Shown: positions 51,301 through 62,800, numbered from the stretch's first letter. The stretch: 64,000 nt of DNA from Aulosira sp. FACHB-615 (GCF_014698045.1 NZ_JACJSE010000006.1:310001-374000); one strand, 5' to 3'. Numbers and translations are program-made. The notes: generated by a model not told the origin, from the sequence alone.

Positions 51301-54177
51301 AAAGTGATGAAACCAGAAGCATTTCACACGGCTGGGCTATTTACATCACATCGCAAATTCCACATTCGAGACATCCTACCTCTGGTGCAAGAGGGATATA
51401 CAACAGGATTGGAAGTTGGCAACATAGAATATGTGGGATACAATGCCCATGCTTTTTGTGCTAATTCCTTCTGGTGCGGTCGTCCTCTGGATACCTTAGA
51501 GCCAGAAATTCGAGCCTATCACCAGGCGTTAGTCCAAATGAGTCAATTGACCCCAGCAAATTGGTGTCGAGTCTATTGGCAAGGTACTTTAAATTTGTTA
51601 GGAGATGCAGAATCTCCCCATATTTTTGCGGGGGAAGCCATTGAAGAGACAGAGTTTCTTTCACAAATAATTTCAGCTCGTGACCTGCTGTGCTTATACG
51701 CATTTTATGTGTTTAAGCTGATGTTGTGTTGCTTATTTGACGAGGTAGAAACGGCTCGGATTTATGCTGTTGAAGTAAAACGCTATTTTAACGGTGGTGT
51801 GGGAACGCTAGGGGAAGCGGAATTTTATTTCTACGATTCTTTGACTGTGTTGGCTACTTTGCGACAGGGATTAGAAGAGCGATCGCCATTGCTGCAACAG
51901 GTAGAAGAAAATCAAACAAAACTGCAACAACAATGGGCGAACTATGCGCCCATGAATCATCAGCATAAGTTTGACCTAGTTGAAGCTGAACGCTATGGGA
52001 TTTTAGGAAAATACTATGAAGCAGGAGACTGGTACGATCGCGCTATTTCCGGTGCTAAAGCCAACGGCTATATCCAAGAAGAAGCTTTAGCTAACGAATT
52101 AGCCGCTAAATTTTACCTCGATTGGGGGAAAGAGAAAATCGCCGCAGGTTATATACAGGAAGCATATTATTGTTATGCCCGTTGGGGAGCAAAAGCCAAA
52201 ATCGCCGACTTAGAAATACGCTATCCCCAATTACTTGCACCTATATTACAGCAAAGCCGTTCTGTTGTTTCCACTAACGAAACTATCTTCACTGTGGGGA
52301 CTGTCACAAAAAGTAGTTCTTCGGCTTCTAGCAGCAGTGTCTCACATACCCTAGATTTAACCGCAATTCTCAAAGCATCTCAAACTATCTCCGGTGAAAT
52401 CGAACTAGAAAAACTGCTGTCATCGTTGCTTTCCATCGTGATTGAAAATGCTGGGGCTGATAAATGTGTGTTAATGCTGTTGCAAGATAATAACTTACTA
52501 ATTCAAGGTTCAATTACCCAGGGTTCTGAGCCAATTGTGTTGCAAAGTCTTCCCATTGCAGACAGCCAGGATATTCCCCACAAACTCATTTACAAAGTCA
52601 AAAACAACCAACAAACTGTAGTGTTACTGGATGCAAACGCAGATATCACTTTCGCCAATGACCCCTATATTATCCGTCAACAGCCTCAGAGTGTTTTGTG
52701 CAGCCCGATTTTAAATCAAGGTAAGTTACTAGGGATTTTATATCTAGAAAATAATTTAGTGACGGGGGCGTTTAAGAGCGATCGCGTCGAAATCCTCAAC
52801 CTACTCTGCTCCCAAGCCGCCATTTCCCTAGAAAATGCCCGACTTTATCAACTTTCTCAGAAATCAAAACAACAGCTAGAGCGATCGCTTGATGAATTAA
52901 GTGCTGCACAACTTCGCTTGCAAGCATCAGGAAAACGACTCCAGCTATTGGTAGAACAAACTCCACTGGCAGTCATAGAGTGGGATACTAATTTTTGCGT
53001 TACTGACTGGAATCCAGCAGCAGAAAGGATATTTGGCTACACCAAACAGGAAGCTTTAGGTCGTCAACTCCAATTCATTATTCCTCCAACAATTCAAATA
53101 CAAATTGACCAAATTGTATGCAATCTTCTATCACAACAAGGTGGCAATTACAAGATCAATGAAAATATTACCAAAGATGGCAAAACTATTATTTGTGCTT
53201 GGTATAATAATCCCCTTGTCAATGCAGATGGTGAGTTAATTGGAGTTGCTTCCCTAGCAGATGATATTACTGAGCGTCAACTTGCCGCAGTCCAACTTCA
53301 ACAAAAAGCACAGGAGTTAGAACAAGCATTACAAGACTTACAACAAGCCCAATTACAAATGGTGCAAACTGAGAAAATGTCAGCCTTGGGTAACTTAGTC
53401 GCTGGTGTCGCCCACGAAATGAATAATCCTTTGGGCTTTATTGCAGCTACTCTCAAACAAGCTAAACCCACCTTTGCCGATATTATCGAACACTTAAAAA
53501 TCTATCAAGAAACCTTACCCGATAAAACTGAAGAAATCCTCGACCACGAGGCAGAAATTGATTTGGAATATACCATAGAAGACTTGCCTAAAATGCTGGA
53601 TTCCATGACAATGGCTTGTGATAGATTAAAAAATATCAGCACTAGCCTACGCACTTTCTCCCGTGCTGACAGAGATTACAAAGTACCATTTAATCTTCAC
53701 GAAGGCATTGATAGTACAATTTTAATTCTCAAACATCGTCTCAAAGCCAACGAACAACGTCCGGCGATTGAAGTAGTAACTAATTACGCTAATTTACCTC
53801 AACTTGAATGTTTCCCTGGGCAATTAAATCAGGTATTTATGAATATTTTGGCGAATGCCATTGATGCTTTAGATGAATCAAATCACGGACGGAGTTTTGC
53901 AGAAATTCAAGCTCATCCTAACCAAATTACAATCACCACATCAATAGCAGATAAATTTGTCAAAATCTCCATTGCTGATAATGGTAAAGGAATGAGTGCA
54001 GAGGTAAAACATAAAATCTTTGACCATTTATTTACTACCAAGGGAGTCTGCAAAGGTACGGGCTTAGGATTAGCGATCGCGCGGCAAATTATCGAAGAAA
54101 AGCACGGCGGTAAAATTACGGTTAATTCGATTTTAGGTGAGGGAACAGAATTTATAATTTCCCTGCCGATTATATAA
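48337..54177 (+). CDS. Giant hybrid kinase 2, same architecture, with PAS
   Basis: 1946 residues with the same order as kinase 1. The kinase domain starts IPGYRISEELYNGSRTLVYRAV, with IIHKDIKPSNILIN and LIDFSIASLL. Walker A is GFSGIGKT (334-341). After the helical middle a Ser-rich linker (KSSSSASSSSVSHTLDL) leads to GAF. PAS (QLLVEQTPLAVIEWDTNF) and the histidine kinase follow, with H1693 in VAGVAHEMNNP. One G2-box residue is changed (GVCKGTGLGL where the others have GVGKGTGLGL). It follows kinase 1 by 74 bp. Its kinase and AAA parts closely match kinase 4, but the middle (about 770-1220) does not. Confidence 0.93.
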   Translation: MIDTLVKIPGYRISEELYNGSRTLVYRAVRESDSIPVVIKLLKNPYPSFSELLLFRNQYTIGKNLNSPLIIQTYSLEPLHNGYMLVMEDFGGISLKDYFSKNQGLASLEEFLILAIALCDTLNLLYHERIIHKDIKPSNILINPETKQIKLIDFSIASLLPRETQTLVNPNVLEGTLAYISPEQTGRMNRGIDYRTDFYSLGVTFYEFLTGELPFSSNDAMELVHSHIAKIPPLLHAINRDIPSVISEIVSKLMAKNAEDRYQSALGLKFDLEKCLTQLRETGEIQSFAIASRDLCDRFIIPDKLYGRETEVNTLLEAFERVSQGTTEMMLVAGFSGIGKTAVVNEVHKPIVRQRGYFIKGKYDQFNRNIPFSAFVQAFRDLMGQLLTESDVQIEQWKHKILEAVGENGQVIIEVIPELENIIGAQLPVVELSGAAAENRFNLLFQKFTQIFTTKEHPLVIFLDDLQWADSASLKLIQLLIANTGHLFIIGAYRDNEVNPGHPLLLTLGEIQKTQTKINTITLAALSQVQVNKLAADTLKCPEDVAWNLSVLIYQKTQGNPFFTTQLLKALHQDKLIQFDFELGCWQCDISQVSIKVVTDDVVAFMSLQLRKLPPSTQEILQLAACIGNSFDLATLAIVSQQSQIETAACLWKALQEGLILPISDVYKFYIGTETLRHTSENQQIVNYKFLHDRVQQAAYSLIPDEQKQATHYQIGQLLLSKISPEDTEERIFELVGQLNHGQTLMSEQHQRDDLARLNLIAARKARTTTAYQGGREYVRVGLSLLGETAWQRQYEITLAFYELAAELASLCGDYAAMESVIETVIEQAQSVLEKVNVYRIRIVSLISQNKLLESIEVARNVLALLGLPLPETMTEADFPPIIAEVNQLIGERDIEDLVHLPRMSDRRIMAIVEIMTRLFSSAYISGSSLYVALVTIPVKLSIEYGNTLASIAAYSCYSIIVANFLQDVNAGVKFNQLAIQLTSALEAKVMKPEAFHTAGLFTSHRKFHIRDILPLVQEGYTTGLEVGNIEYVGYNAHAFCANSFWCGRPLDTLEPEIRAYHQALVQMSQLTPANWCRVYWQGTLNLLGDAESPHIFAGEAIEETEFLSQIISARDLLCLYAFYVFKLMLCCLFDEVETARIYAVEVKRYFNGGVGTLGEAEFYFYDSLTVLATLRQGLEERSPLLQQVEENQTKLQQQWANYAPMNHQHKFDLVEAERYGILGKYYEAGDWYDRAISGAKANGYIQEEALANELAAKFYLDWGKEKIAAGYIQEAYYCYARWGAKAKIADLEIRYPQLLAPILQQSRSVVSTNETIFTVGTVTKSSSSASSSSVSHTLDLTAILKASQTISGEIELEKLLSSLLSIVIENAGADKCVLMLLQDNNLLIQGSITQGSEPIVLQSLPIADSQDIPHKLIYKVKNNQQTVVLLDANADITFANDPYIIRQQPQSVLCSPILNQGKLLGILYLENNLVTGAFKSDRVEILNLLCSQAAISLENARLYQLSQKSKQQLERSLDELSAAQLRLQASGKRLQLLVEQTPLAVIEWDTNFCVTDWNPAAERIFGYTKQEALGRQLQFIIPPTIQIQIDQIVCNLLSQQGGNYKINENITKDGKTIICAWYNNPLVNADGELIGVASLADDITERQLAAVQLQQKAQELEQALQDLQQAQLQMVQTEKMSALGNLVAGVAHEMNNPLGFIAATLKQAKPTFADIIEHLKIYQETLPDKTEEILDHEAEIDLEYTIEDLPKMLDSMTMACDRLKNISTSLRTFSRADRDYKVPFNLHEGIDSTILILKHRLKANEQRPAIEVVTNYANLPQLECFPGQLNQVFMNILANAIDALDESNHGRSFAEIQAHPNQITITTSIADKFVKISIADNGKGMSAEVKHKIFDHLFTTKGVCKGTGLGLAIARQIIEEKHGGKITVNSILGEGTEFIISLPII

Positions 54178-54443
54178 AAAGGAATCAGAAGACAGAATTG
54201 GTGAATACTTCACTCATAAGATACACCTAGCTTGTCTAAGGATTCACTGATCTGTGTTGTTCACATCTCAAATAGGAATACCATATTGTCTGATTAATAA
54301 ATTCAGTAATTCATAATCTCTTTAACTAATTATTAGTGATTAAACCTCTCACAAATGGGAATACTAAGTTTATCTAAACTTGCTGCGCGTGGTTTCATCC
54401 ATGTAGAGAAGCAACCACCCAAAGAAACTAGAGGTATATATCA
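54178..54443. other. Gap between kinase 2 and kinase 3
   Basis: 266 bp, the only long gap inside the kinase array, so kinase 3 probably has its own promoter here. No repeat or gene recognised. Confidence 0.5.
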
Positions 54444-57400
54444 ATGACTACTGAGTTGCAGACACCCGTCATTCCTGGATATCAAATTAGTTCTCAATTG
54501 TATGCAGGTTCTAGAACCATAGTATATCGTGCTATCCGTCAAGTTGATCAACTGCCAGTAGTCATCAAACTTCTCACTTCCGAATATCCGAGTTTTCACG
54601 AGTTATTGCAATTTCGGAACCAATACACAATTAGTAAAAATCTGCAAATTTCGGGTGTTATTCGTCCCTTGTCATTAGAAACTTATGGGCATGGTTATAT
54701 ATTAGTGATGCCGGATACGGGAGCGATCGCTCTAAGAGAATATATCAAAACCACGACTCTTTCTTTAGCGGAATTTTTAGCGATCGCGATTCAACTCAGT
54801 AATATTCTGCAAGATTTACATCAACACCGTGTAATCCACAAGGATATTAAACCTGCGAATATCCTGATTCATCCCCATAGCAAACAGATACAATTAATTG
54901 ACTTTAGTATTGCTTCTTTATTACCGCGAGAAACTCAAGAAATCAAAAGTCCCAATGTTTTAGAAGGGACACTTGCTTATATTTCTCCAGAACAAACCGG
55001 GAGAATGAACCGGGGTATTGATTACCGCAGTGATTTTTATTCTTTGGGTGTGACTTTTTATGAACTGTTGACGGGGACTTTACCGTTTATCTGCGATGAT
55101 CCAATGGAGTTAGTGCATTGTCATATCGCCAAAACTCTGATTTTGGGTAATCAAATAGATATTCCCCAGGTAATTGCAGATATTGTGCTGAAATTAATGG
55201 CGAAAAACGCCGAAGATAGATATCAAAGTGCTTTAGGATTAAAGCATGATTTAGAAACTTGCACTCAGCAATTACAAGATACTGGTACAATTACCAATTT
55301 TGCCATTGGACAACGGGATATTTGCGATCGCTTTCTCATCCCCGAAAAACTCTACGGACGTGAAGCCGAAGTTATCAGCCTGTTGCAAGCCTTTGAACGT
55401 GTCGCCAAGGGTACATCTGAAATGATGCTGGTTGCGGGATTTTCGGGAATTGGGAAAACCGCCGTCGTCAACGAAGTGCATAAACCCATCACCCGCCAGC
55501 AAGGCTACTTCATCAAAGGAAAATTTGATCAGTTTAACCGAAATATTCCCTTATTGGCTTTTGTCCAAGCTTTGCGCGATTTGATTGGGCAGTTATTATC
55601 AGAATCAGATACCCAATTAAATCAATGGCGCAGTCAGATTCTCGCGGCTTTGGGCGATAATGGACAAGTTTTAATTGAAGTGATGCCAGAACTCGAAAGA
55701 GTCATTGGTAAACAACCACCTGCACCAGAATTATCAGGAACAGCCGCCCAAAACAGATTTAACTTATTATTTCAGAAATTTATTGCCGTCTTTACGACCG
55801 CCGAACATCCATTAGTGATGTTTATTGATGATTTGCAATGGGCAGATTCCGCATCTTTGCAATTAATTAAACTGCTGATGGCAGATAAAAATTATCTGTT
55901 ATTGTTGGGCGCTTATCGAGATAATGAAGTTTCGCCAACTCACCCGTTAATCTTAACAGTTGCAGAACTCCAGCAAGTTGGTAGAACTGTAAATACAATT
56001 ACCCTTGCGCCTCTCACTTTGAGTGATACCAATCAGTTAATTGCCGATACACTACATTGTACAACTGAGCGATCGCTCCCCCTGACAGAATTAATTATCC
56101 GTAAAACCAAAGGGAATCCCTTTTTCATTACCCAATTTCTCAAAGCCTTACACGAAGATGGGGAAATTAAATTTAACCGTGAACAAGGCTATTGGGAATG
56201 TGATATTGCTCAAATTAATGCCTTATCTCTCACCGATGATGTGGTTGAGTTTATGGCACAGCAATTACAAAAGTTGCCTGATGAAACCCAAAATGTTCTT
56301 AAGTTAGCTGCTTGCATTGGTAATTCTTTTGATTTAGCTACCTTAGCAATTGTTTCCGAACAATTACAAATGGAAGCGGCAACAGCTTTGTGGAAAGCTT
56401 TGCAAGAAGGACTAATTCTGCCCCAAAGTGAAGTTTATAAATTTTATCTCAGCCACGAACAAGCAAATCAAAATACTCACAGAATTGAGAATTTAACTTA
56501 TAAGTTTTTACACGATCGCGTCCAACAAGCTGCTTATTCTCTCATTCCTGACCGCCAAAAACAAGCTACTCACCGCAAAATTGGGGCATTACTTTTAAAT
56601 AATACCTTAGAATCAGAGTTAGACAACCGAATTTTTGATATTGTCAATCAACTCAATATCGGTATTGAATTAATTACAGAACTATCCCCAAGAGAACAAT
56701 TAGCCGAGTTAAACTTGCGGGCGGGACACAAAGCCAAAGTAGCTACCGCCTACGCGGCGGCTGTGAGTTATTTAAACACTGGTTTAACACTGTTAACCGA
56801 AAATTGCTGGCAAAATCAGTATGCACTGACTCTGCAAATGTATGAATCTTTAGCAGAATCAGAATATTTAAATACTAATTTTGCCCAATCTAAATATTTC
56901 ATTGATCAAACCCTATTATCGGCGCGTCAACCACTCGATAAAATCAAAGTTTATGAAATTCAAATCTTAGCTTACACCGCCCAAAATCAACTGCTAGAAG
57001 CTATCAATACAGGTAGGGAGGCTTTGAATTTACTGGGCGTTGATTTCCCAGAAGATTGTGATTTTGAGACGATGATTGCCGAACACCAACAACTCAAAAT
57101 TATTTTAGGCGATCGCCCCATCGAATCTCTCGCAAATTTACCAATTCTCCAAGCACCTGATCAATTGGCAGCAATGCGAATCTTAGTAGGTTTATTTGCA
57201 TCTGTCTATTTAGCCAAACCACAATTGTTACCTTTAAAGATATTCACAATGGTGAAAATCTGCATTCGATGTGGTAACTCTCCCCAAGCCGCCATCGCTT
57301 ATAGTTTATATGGCTTATTTTTATGTGCGACTGGTGAAATTGAACGTGGCTATCAATTTGGGCAACTGGCAACTACTATTTTAGAGCAATTGCAAGCCAA

Positions 57401-59813
57401 AGAATTAACTAGTAAAGTAAATCTGACTTTTGCTTTATTTATTAAACATTGGCGAGATTCTTTACGTTCCACATTACCTGTATTTTTATCTGGTTTAACC
57501 AGTGGTTTAGAACATGGTGATTTAGAATATGTTGGTTATTGTGCCAACTGCTATTGCCAATTTTTATTTTGGACAGGTGAACATCTAGAAATTGCCGAAG
57601 CAGAAGCCGATAAATATTGTCTGCTCATTGAAGATATTAAGCAAGAAGCTTCGTTAATTTGGGCAAATACTTGGCGACAAACAGTGATTAATCTGCGTGG
57701 CAAAGCCGAAAACGTGATGACGCTGGTTGGTACAAGTTTTGATGAAACTGTGACTTTACCTGCCTTAATTCAAAGTCGCAATGTCAACGGTATTTGCTAT
57801 GTTTATCTTGCTAAACTTTTACTCTGTTATTTGTTTGGTGATATTGACACCGCGAGAGAATACGCCAGCAAATTTGAAGAATATGAACAAGGGGCGGCGG
57901 GTTTATTAATTACTCCCCTGAAGAACTTTTATCAATCTTTGAGTTTATTGTCAGCATATTGCCCAGATACTCTCACAACAACTGTAGATTTAGAGAAGGT
58001 TGCCAAGAATCAACAATCTATGCAGATATGGGCTGATCATGCCCCTGCGAATTATCTGCATAAGTTTCAACTAATAGAAGCAGAAACTTATCGGGTATTA
58101 GGCAAATATTATGAAGCCGGGGATTTGTACGATCGCGCGATCGCCCTCGCCCAAGCCAACGGCTACCTCCAAGAACAAGCCCTCGCCTATGAACTGGCTG
58201 CTAAGTTTTACCTCGCTTGGGGTAAAGAAAAAATCGCCACAACTTATATGCAGGAAGCTTACTACGGTTATGCCCATTGGGGTGCAGAAGCCAAAACCAA
58301 AGATTTAGAAAGTCGTTACTCTAATTTACTGCGTCCGATTTTTCAGCCAGCTACAGCAACTCTCAACCCCTTAGAAACCCTGGCGGCTGTGACTAGTTCT
58401 AATGTCTCATTTCATAGTGCCACTACTGCCTCTTCTAACACCAGTTTGAATCTAGCTTTAGATTTTGCCGCTATTATCAAAGCCTCGCAAAGTCTTTCCA
58501 GCACCATTCAATTAGATGATTTGCTGTCTCAATTAACACAAATTATTCTGCAAAACTCTGGTGCTGATCACTGCGCCTTGATGTTACCCAACCGTGCGGG
58601 AATCTGGCAAGTCAGGGCGATCGCCACAACCAACACCACAGAACTTTGTGCGGAACCTTTGGAGAACAATCCTAATTTGCCAGTCAAGCTGATACAGTAC
58701 GTCAAAAACACCCAAGAAGTCGTAGTAGTTGACAATCTCAAAACTGATTTGCCTGTCATTGGTGAATATTTAACTCTGCACCAACCAAAGAGTGTATTGT
58801 GCTTACCAATTCTCAATCAAGGCAATTTAATTGGGATTTTGTACTTAAAAAATCAGTCTAGCAGTGGGGTGTTTACAAGCGATCGCATCTTGATTCTCAA
58901 CTTTTTGTGTACTCAAGCCGCCATTTCCCTAGAAAATGCCCGCCTCTATCACCAAGCCCAAGAATATGCCCAACAGTTGGAACAATCCCAACTCCAAATA
59001 GTACAAAATGAAAAAATGGCATCTTTGGGTAACTTAGTCGCCGGGGTTGCCCATGAAGTTAATAACCCCATTGGCTTTCTTTACGGGAGTATCCGTAACG
59101 CCCAAGAATACACCCAAGATTTAATCGGACATCTAGAACTGTATCAACAACATTATTCTGAACCTGCTGCCCCAATTCAAAATAATGCCCAAAATATCGA
59201 CTTGGAATTTTTAATCGAAGATTTACCCAAGTTGCTGCATTCCATGACAGAAGCAACGGAACGCATTAAATCTATTAGCAACAGTCTGCGTACCTTCTCC
59301 CGTGCCGATACAGTCAATAAAGTCATAGCTAACATTCATGATGGTTTGGATAGCACCTTAATGATTTTAAAATACCGCCTAAAAGCCAATGAACAGCGCC
59401 CCGCCATCAATATTCAACAAGAATATGGCCATATCCCAGAAATTGAATGCTTTCCTGGACAGTTAAACCAAGTATTTATGAATATCTTGGCTAATGCCAT
59501 TGATATGTTTGATGAGATGGCGCAAACTCGCACATTTGCGGAATTACAAGCCCATCCCCAAGAAATTACGATCCGTACTTATGTCACTGCCAATCAAGTT
59601 TATATCCATATTCGAGATAACGGCAAAGGTATAAGTGCAGATGTGACAAATCGCATCTTTGACCATTTATTTACTACTAAGGGAGTCGGTAAAGGTACGG
59701 GCTTGGGATTAGCTATAGCAAAGCAAATTATCGAAGAAAAACACGGCGGTAAAATCACAGTCAATTCTGCTCTAGGTGAAGGGACAGAATTTATCATCCA
59801 ACTGCCAGTGTAA
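54444..59813 (+). CDS. Giant hybrid kinase 3, same architecture, no PAS domain
   Basis: 1789 residues. It is the closest relative of kinase 1 in the N-terminal part (IPGYQISSQLYAGSRTIVYRAI; VIHKDIKPANILIH) and in the histidine kinase. Walker A GFSGIGKT is at 332-339. The GAF domain (about 1340-1510) passes through a short coiled coil (RLYHQAQEYAQQLEQSQLQIVQNEKM) straight to the His helix VAGVAHEVNNP (H1537). The PAS domain of kinases 1 and 2 is therefore absent, which accounts for the 150-residue shorter length. G boxes are intact (DNGKGI, GLGLAIAKQIIEEKHGG). It is followed after 74 bp by kinase 4, just as kinase 1 is by kinase 2. Confidence 0.93.
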   Translation: MTTELQTPVIPGYQISSQLYAGSRTIVYRAIRQVDQLPVVIKLLTSEYPSFHELLQFRNQYTISKNLQISGVIRPLSLETYGHGYILVMPDTGAIALREYIKTTTLSLAEFLAIAIQLSNILQDLHQHRVIHKDIKPANILIHPHSKQIQLIDFSIASLLPRETQEIKSPNVLEGTLAYISPEQTGRMNRGIDYRSDFYSLGVTFYELLTGTLPFICDDPMELVHCHIAKTLILGNQIDIPQVIADIVLKLMAKNAEDRYQSALGLKHDLETCTQQLQDTGTITNFAIGQRDICDRFLIPEKLYGREAEVISLLQAFERVAKGTSEMMLVAGFSGIGKTAVVNEVHKPITRQQGYFIKGKFDQFNRNIPLLAFVQALRDLIGQLLSESDTQLNQWRSQILAALGDNGQVLIEVMPELERVIGKQPPAPELSGTAAQNRFNLLFQKFIAVFTTAEHPLVMFIDDLQWADSASLQLIKLLMADKNYLLLLGAYRDNEVSPTHPLILTVAELQQVGRTVNTITLAPLTLSDTNQLIADTLHCTTERSLPLTELIIRKTKGNPFFITQFLKALHEDGEIKFNREQGYWECDIAQINALSLTDDVVEFMAQQLQKLPDETQNVLKLAACIGNSFDLATLAIVSEQLQMEAATALWKALQEGLILPQSEVYKFYLSHEQANQNTHRIENLTYKFLHDRVQQAAYSLIPDRQKQATHRKIGALLLNNTLESELDNRIFDIVNQLNIGIELITELSPREQLAELNLRAGHKAKVATAYAAAVSYLNTGLTLLTENCWQNQYALTLQMYESLAESEYLNTNFAQSKYFIDQTLLSARQPLDKIKVYEIQILAYTAQNQLLEAINTGREALNLLGVDFPEDCDFETMIAEHQQLKIILGDRPIESLANLPILQAPDQLAAMRILVGLFASVYLAKPQLLPLKIFTMVKICIRCGNSPQAAIAYSLYGLFLCATGEIERGYQFGQLATTILEQLQAKELTSKVNLTFALFIKHWRDSLRSTLPVFLSGLTSGLEHGDLEYVGYCANCYCQFLFWTGEHLEIAEAEADKYCLLIEDIKQEASLIWANTWRQTVINLRGKAENVMTLVGTSFDETVTLPALIQSRNVNGICYVYLAKLLLCYLFGDIDTAREYASKFEEYEQGAAGLLITPLKNFYQSLSLLSAYCPDTLTTTVDLEKVAKNQQSMQIWADHAPANYLHKFQLIEAETYRVLGKYYEAGDLYDRAIALAQANGYLQEQALAYELAAKFYLAWGKEKIATTYMQEAYYGYAHWGAEAKTKDLESRYSNLLRPIFQPATATLNPLETLAAVTSSNVSFHSATTASSNTSLNLALDFAAIIKASQSLSSTIQLDDLLSQLTQIILQNSGADHCALMLPNRAGIWQVRAIATTNTTELCAEPLENNPNLPVKLIQYVKNTQEVVVVDNLKTDLPVIGEYLTLHQPKSVLCLPILNQGNLIGILYLKNQSSSGVFTSDRILILNFLCTQAAISLENARLYHQAQEYAQQLEQSQLQIVQNEKMASLGNLVAGVAHEVNNPIGFLYGSIRNAQEYTQDLIGHLELYQQHYSEPAAPIQNNAQNIDLEFLIEDLPKLLHSMTEATERIKSISNSLRTFSRADTVNKVIANIHDGLDSTLMILKYRLKANEQRPAINIQQEYGHIPEIECFPGQLNQVFMNILANAIDMFDEMAQTRTFAELQAHPQEITIRTYVTANQVYIHIRDNGKGISADVTNRIFDHLFTTKGVGKGTGLGLAIAKQIIEEKHGGKITVNSALGEGTEFIIQLPV

Positions 59814-59887
59814 ATTTTTACGTCATCATAGAGGAAAGTTGATCCTTTGGGAATACTAAATCAAGACATTTTGAAGATTTAGTGATT

Positions 59888-62800
59888 ATGATTGACACTC
59901 TTGTGAAGATTCCCGGATATCGCATCAGCGAACAACTCTATGATGGCTCCCGAACACTAGTTTATCGCGCAGTCAGAGAAAGCGACTCAACACCAGTAGT
60001 TATCAAACTGCTGAAAAACCCCTATCCCAGCTTTAGCGAATTGTTATTATTTCGCAATCAATACACTATTGGGAAAAACCTCAATTCATCTCTGATTATC
60101 CAAACATATAGCCTCGAACCCTTACATAATGGCTATATGTTAGTCATGGAAGACTTTGGGGGAATTTCCCTCAAGGATTATTTTGCCAAAAATCAAAATG
60201 TTGCATCTATTGAGGAGTTTTTAGTTTTAGCGATCGCACTCTGCGATATCCTAGACTTACTCTACCATGAGCGAATTATTCATAAAGATATCAAACCCAG
60301 CAATATATTAATTAACCCCGAAACTAAACAAGTTAAATTAATTGACTTTAGTATTGCATCATTATTACCCAGAGAAACCCAAACCCTAGTTAACCCGAAT
60401 GTTTTAGAAGGAACACTCGCTTATATCTCTCCTGAACAAACAGGGAGAATGAATCGCGGGATTGACTACCGCACAGATTTTTATTCCCTGGGTGTGACTT
60501 TCTATGAACTATTAACAGGAGAATTACCATTCCAATCTCATGATGCGATGGAATTGGTACATTCTCATATTGCGAAAGTTCCCACACTCATACATGAAAT
60601 TAATCCAGATATCCCCTTGGTTATATCAGAAATCGTCAGTAAACTGATGGCGAAAAATGCTGAAGATAGATATCAGAGTGCATTGGGATTGAAATTTGAT
60701 TTAGAAAACTGTCTAAATCAACTAAAAGAAATTGGCGAAATCCAAAGCTTTGAGATTAGACAAAGAGATTTGTGCGATCGCTTCATCATCCCTGATAAAC
60801 TCTATGGCAGAGAAACCGAAGTTCAAACCCTTTTAGAAGCCTTTGATAGAGTTAGCCTTGGCGCAACCGAAATGATACTAGTAGCTGGGTTTTCGGGAAT
60901 TGGGAAAACAGCAGTTGTAAAAGAAGTACATAAACCCATTGTCAGGCAACGCGGCTACTTTATTAAAGGTAAGTATGACCAATTTCAACGGAATATTCCC
61001 TTCAGTGCTTTTGTGCAAGCCTTCCGCGATTTAATGGGGCAATTGTTGACTGAAAGTGATGTAAAGATTCAGGAATGGAGAAATAAAATATTAGATGCTG
61101 TTGGGGAAAATGGACAAGTAATTATTGAAGTCATCCCCGAATTAGAAATAATTATTGGCAAACAACCAGCAGCAGTAGAATTATCAGGAACAGCCGCAGA
61201 AAATAGATTTAATTTATTATTTCAAAAATTCACCCAAGTCTTTACAACTAAAGAACATCCTTTAGTCATATTTTTAGATGATTTACAATGGGCTGATTCG
61301 GCATCATTCAAGTTGATGCAGCTATTAATGGCTGATACCAGGCATCTTTTCATCATTGGTGCGTACCGTGATCATGAAGTTTATCCAGCACATCTATTAA
61401 TGTTGACTTTGAGTGAGATCCAGAAAACACAAGCAACAATTAACACAGTTACTTTAGAAGCACTCAGTCAATCACAAGTCAATCAGCTAGTTGCTGATAC
61501 CCTCAAATGTCCAGAAGAAATGGTATGGGAATTTTCAGTATTGATACATCAAAAAGCTCAGGGAAATCCATTTTTTACCGCACAATTTCTCAAAGCATTA
61601 CATCAAGAAGAACTGATTAAATTTGATGTTGATTTAGCCTGCTGGCAATGTGACATTATACAGGTGAGGACTCAAGCAGTTACAGATGACGTTGTGGCTT
61701 TTATGGCATTTCAATTGAAAAAACTGCCACAAGCAACTCAAAATGTATTGCAGTTGGCTGCTTATATTGGTAATCAATTCGATCTATCCACTTTGGCTAT
61801 TGTTTCAGAACAATCCCAAATTGAGACTGCTGCTGCTTTATGGAAAGCATTACAAGAACGGTTGATTTTACCAATTGGTAATATTTATAAGTTTTATGTT
61901 GGGCAAGAAACTCTAGTCAGTACACCAGAAAATCAAGAGATTGTTACATACAAATTTTTCCACGATCGCATTCAACAAGCAGCTTATTCCTTGATTCCCG
62001 ATGACCAAAAACTTGCAACTCACCTGAAAATTGGACAATTATTACTGCACAGTTCCTCGGAAGTAGAACTGGAAGAAAAACTGTTTGATATTGTCAGGCA
62101 TTTAAACCAAGGAATTGAGCTAATTACCCAACCGCAAGCACGGGAAGCACTAGCCCAACTTAACTTAAAAGCTGGGCAGAAAGCTAGAAATTCTACAGCT
62201 TATGTTGCAGCCAGAGTCTATTTGCAAACAGGGATTGATTTACTGACAGTCAACTGCTGGCAAGATCAGTATGAATTGACGATGAATCTCCATATTGCTG
62301 CTACCGAAGTTGCCTATTTGAATGCAGATTTTGATGGCATGGAGAAAATAGCAGCACTGGCGTTAAAAGAAGCTGAGACAATTTTAGACAAAATCAAAAT
62401 ATACCAAATTCAAATCGTCGCTCAGACATCTCAGGGCAAGATATTAGAAGCCATTACAGTAGGAAGAGATGCCCTATCTCAATTGGGGGTTGAACTCCCC
62501 ACAGCACCTGACGAAGCCAAAATTAGCAAAGCCCTAGAAACCCTAGCTAACCTTCAAAGCGGTAGAGAGATTGAAGAATTAGTCAATCTACCTGTAATGA
62601 GCGATTGCCATACTCAGGCAGCTATGCAACTCTTAGGAACATTATTTTCGCCGATTCTACAGGCAATGCCGGGATTACTGCCCATACTGAGTGCAACGAT
62701 GGTAAGTTTATCACTCCAGTTTGGGAATACACCAGGATCGACTGTGGGGTATATGATTCACGGTATGGTGTTGTGTGCCTTTTTGGGAGAAGTGAAAACA

